A stretch of DNA of 64,000 nt, from positions 32,908 to 96,907 of the forward strand of contig NZ_CADCXY010000007.1 in NCBI RefSeq assembly GCF_902806985.1, written 5' to 3'. The notes under the pieces are model-generated. The model was not told the DNA's origin. It did no database searches and saw only the letters and a program-made list of their open reading frames with translations. Every line of letters starts with the position of its first letter. Position 1 is the first letter of the stretch. Origin of the DNA: Pseudidiomarina piscicola (GTDB lineage Bacteria > Pseudomonadota > Gammaproteobacteria > Enterobacterales > Alteromonadaceae). This document shows positions 62,753 to 64,000 of the stretch, piece by piece. The position numbers were made by a program, and so were the translations under genes.

Positions 62753-63136
62753 CTACTCTACATGAACTGACATTATTTCAAATTCAAACTTGTTGTCTTG
62801 CTCATATACTCTCACTGACAGAACTAAATCACTTCCTCCCTCTTGAACCGTGTACAGGTCAACGAGAATATCCCAATATCCTCTCATCCATTGGCATACA
62901 GATGTATTCCAAGCTTGATCCGGAAGGCTTGCAAGTTTACATCCATAATCCTCTATATTTTCTTGAATTCGAGTAGCGTCTGACAAACTTATCGGCTTAA
63001 TACTAGAGTTTGTATTCGTCAATGAATAATCATTAGATTTAATTGCTTCAACAATTAGCCATAATGCGCTTCTCCAAATAGTTGGGATAGGCTGTTGGTT
63101 CACTTCATCTTTACTGACAGGTGCATTTAGCGTCAT
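62753..63136 (-). CDS. Probable immunity protein for the HNH Rhs toxin
   Basis: A 127-aa soluble acidic protein (IWRSALWLIVEAIKSNDYSL, QENIEDYGCKLASLPDQAW, WDILVDLYTVQEGGSDL) without signal peptide, resembling the DUF7668-like domains found near polymorphic toxins. Its ATG overlaps the stop of the Rhs toxin gene (TAATG), indicating translational coupling. A cytoplasmic immunity protein fits a DNA-cutting HNH toxin. The family assignment is tentative; the position is strong evidence. Confidence 0.75.
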   Translation of the reverse strand: MTLNAPVSKDEVNQQPIPTIWRSALWLIVEAIKSNDYSLTNTNSSIKPISLSDATRIQENIEDYGCKLASLPDQAWNTSVCQWMRGYWDILVDLYTVQEGGSDLVLSVRVYEQDNKFEFEIMSVHVE

Positions 63137-64000
63137 TATTTATCCTTAGAATGAAGATCTTTGTGGCACTCAGTGCAAACTTCCGCGTGATTCTCTGGAA
63201 TAGTTTGACCGCCATCAGCATGGCGATCAATATGATGCCCTGCCGAGTTTGACGAGTCTATATCAGTATCACAGCCATTTGCGCATTTTCCTCCCTGTTG
63301 ATCGCGTTTTGCTTCACGTTCGTCTGGTGAGAAAAAGCGCTTTGGATCTCTTTGATCCTTAGGTACTGATCCAGCCCCTCGGGGTGGCTTGGGGAGTGCT
63401 CCCTGTTCTGGACCGCTGCTCCAGGGCTCTGGCACGTCAGAGTCATTAAGATCACTATTTGTAGCAGGTGTCGGAGTTGGAGCTATAACACCGTTATCAC
63501 TCAGAAATCTCTTAAAATCTCGATACCCTCGTTTAGCCGACCACCAAGGGTTCTTAAGGAGTCGAAATAGTGGACGTCTAAAACTTCCGCTCGGGTCCGT
63601 CGCATTCAGCGGGTCATTGCCCACATAAGCATACCAATTCATGCCATCTTTGTAGCCGATGGGGTCGGTTTGCATAAACCGGCCTAGCCGCGGATGGTAA
63701 ACCCGTGCTTTGTAATAGTACAGCTCGGTGCCCGGAATGAGGATTTGTCCCGTGAAACGAAAGCGTGCATCGCTGCTGTTCTTCGGATTGCCATAGGCAT
63801 CGTACTGATGCGCTTGCAACAGGCCGCCATTGGCGGTCATCTCGGCGATGATGCTGCCGCGCTCATCCGCCAGCAGATAACGGCGGGCATTCACCCCAGA
63901 GCCTTCGTAACGAATGACCGGGTCATCGTTGCCAAGGCCATGAATAAAGCGCCGCAACAGCGTACCGTTGCTGTGATACTCAGCCACCAACTCATCGGCG
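63136..64000 (-). CDS. Rhs protein with C-terminal HNH nuclease tip (partial)
   Basis: The frame is open to the right edge, so this is the last 287 codons of a larger Rhs protein. It begins in YD-repeat/core sequence ([41 protein letters not shown]) and ends in a tip with GGKCANGCDTDIDSSNSAGH, HIDRHADGG, NHAEVCTECHKDLH. The Cys pairs, GHH and NH...H spacing are those of HNH/zinc nucleases, so a DNase effector delivered to rivals (T6SS or similar) is likely. The immunity gene follows immediately. Confidence 0.9.
   Translation of the reverse strand, partial: ADELVAEYHSNGTLLRRFIHGLGNDDPVIRYEGSGVNARRYLLADERGSIIAEMTANGGLLQAHQYDAYGNPKNSSDARFRFTGQILIPGTELYYYKARVYHPRLGRFMQTDPIGYKDGMNWYAYVGNDPLNATDPSGSFRRPLFRLLKNPWWSAKRGYRDFKRFLSDNGVIAPTPTPATNSDLNDSDVPEPWSSGPEQGALPKPPRGAGSVPKDQRDPKRFFSPDEREAKRDQQGGKCANGCDTDIDSSNSAGHHIDRHADGGQTIPENHAEVCTECHKDLHSKDK
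63610..64000 (-). repeat. Direct repeat of Rhs core, copy 2
   Basis: Partner of 61245-61635, at the right edge of the window and probably extending beyond it. The two copies allow homologous exchange of C-terminal toxin and immunity cassettes. Confidence 0.92.

Overview
The window looks like a chromosome segment of a marine or halophilic gammaproteobacterium. The Idiomarinaceae (Idiomarina or Pseudidiomarina) are my best guess, not a proof. The evidence is the enterobacterial-type core order ygfB-pepP-ubiH-ubiI / gcvTHP facing zapA-ssrS-fau-rpiA-serA, an NhaD sodium/proton antiporter, and the secreted S10 peptidase and TolB-amidohydrolase pair. No rRNA, complete tRNA or CRISPR array is visible.

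Positions 1-28742 form a mobile heavy-metal resistance island. It opens with a minimal mercury operon (partial merR, merT, merP, merA) driven by a MerR-type promoter with a 19-bp spacer, followed by a complete IS3-family element. A copper/silver operon of about 12 kb then runs leftward from a promoter near 15900: small Cys-rich exported protein, CusC, CusB with a fused CusF domain, CusA, second small exported protein, PII-like protein, HMA-like protein, helical protein, CopA-type P1B ATPase, membrane cupredoxin, Met/His-rich periplasmic protein, DUF5676 protein and a broken second cupredoxin. A decayed IS407-group element (amber stop in the transposase) and a glutaredoxin-MauE fusion separate it from a second leftward copper operon: small Cys-rich exported protein, DUF411 protein, TatA, Tat-exported multicopper oxidase CopA, CopB, CopC, CopD, an NTF2-like protein and an APC permease. 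Next is an ISPpu12-like ISL3 element of 3372 bp with an intact 8-bp target duplication, carrying lspA, an HMA-CDF cation exporter and a MerR-type regulator. The island appears to end at a 3' tRNA-Leu-like end followed by a terminator (28721-28780), which resembles a tRNA attachment site.

Positions 28940-45400 hold an Acr3 arsenite exporter, small or unknown exported proteins, a diguanylate cyclase, an SDR enzyme, NhaD, a LysR regulator, a TolB-propeller amidohydrolase, an S10 carboxypeptidase, an Nramp-like transporter and a GAF-PAS-GGDEF-EAL protein. Positions 45495-60082 are housekeeping: glycine cleavage system, a LysR regulator, ubiquinone hydroxylases, PepP, YgfB, ZapA, 6S RNA, an amidohydrolase, 5-formyl-THF cyclo-ligase, RpiA and SerA.

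Positions 60275-64000 are a polymorphic-toxin (Rhs) locus read on the minus strand. An Rhs protein entering from the right edge ends in an HNH nuclease tip followed by its probable immunity gene. Then come a transposase remnant, a truncated comM, and an orphan headless Rhs module with a different toxin tip and a membrane-anchored candidate immunity protein. The Rhs core is directly repeated in the two modules, with copies 2365 bp apart.

The observations most worth following up are a family of small Cys-rich exported proteins associated with both copper operons, a private TatA encoded with the Tat-dependent copper oxidase, the orphan Rhs toxin/immunity pair fused to truncated comM, and several perfect palindromes inside the copper operon.
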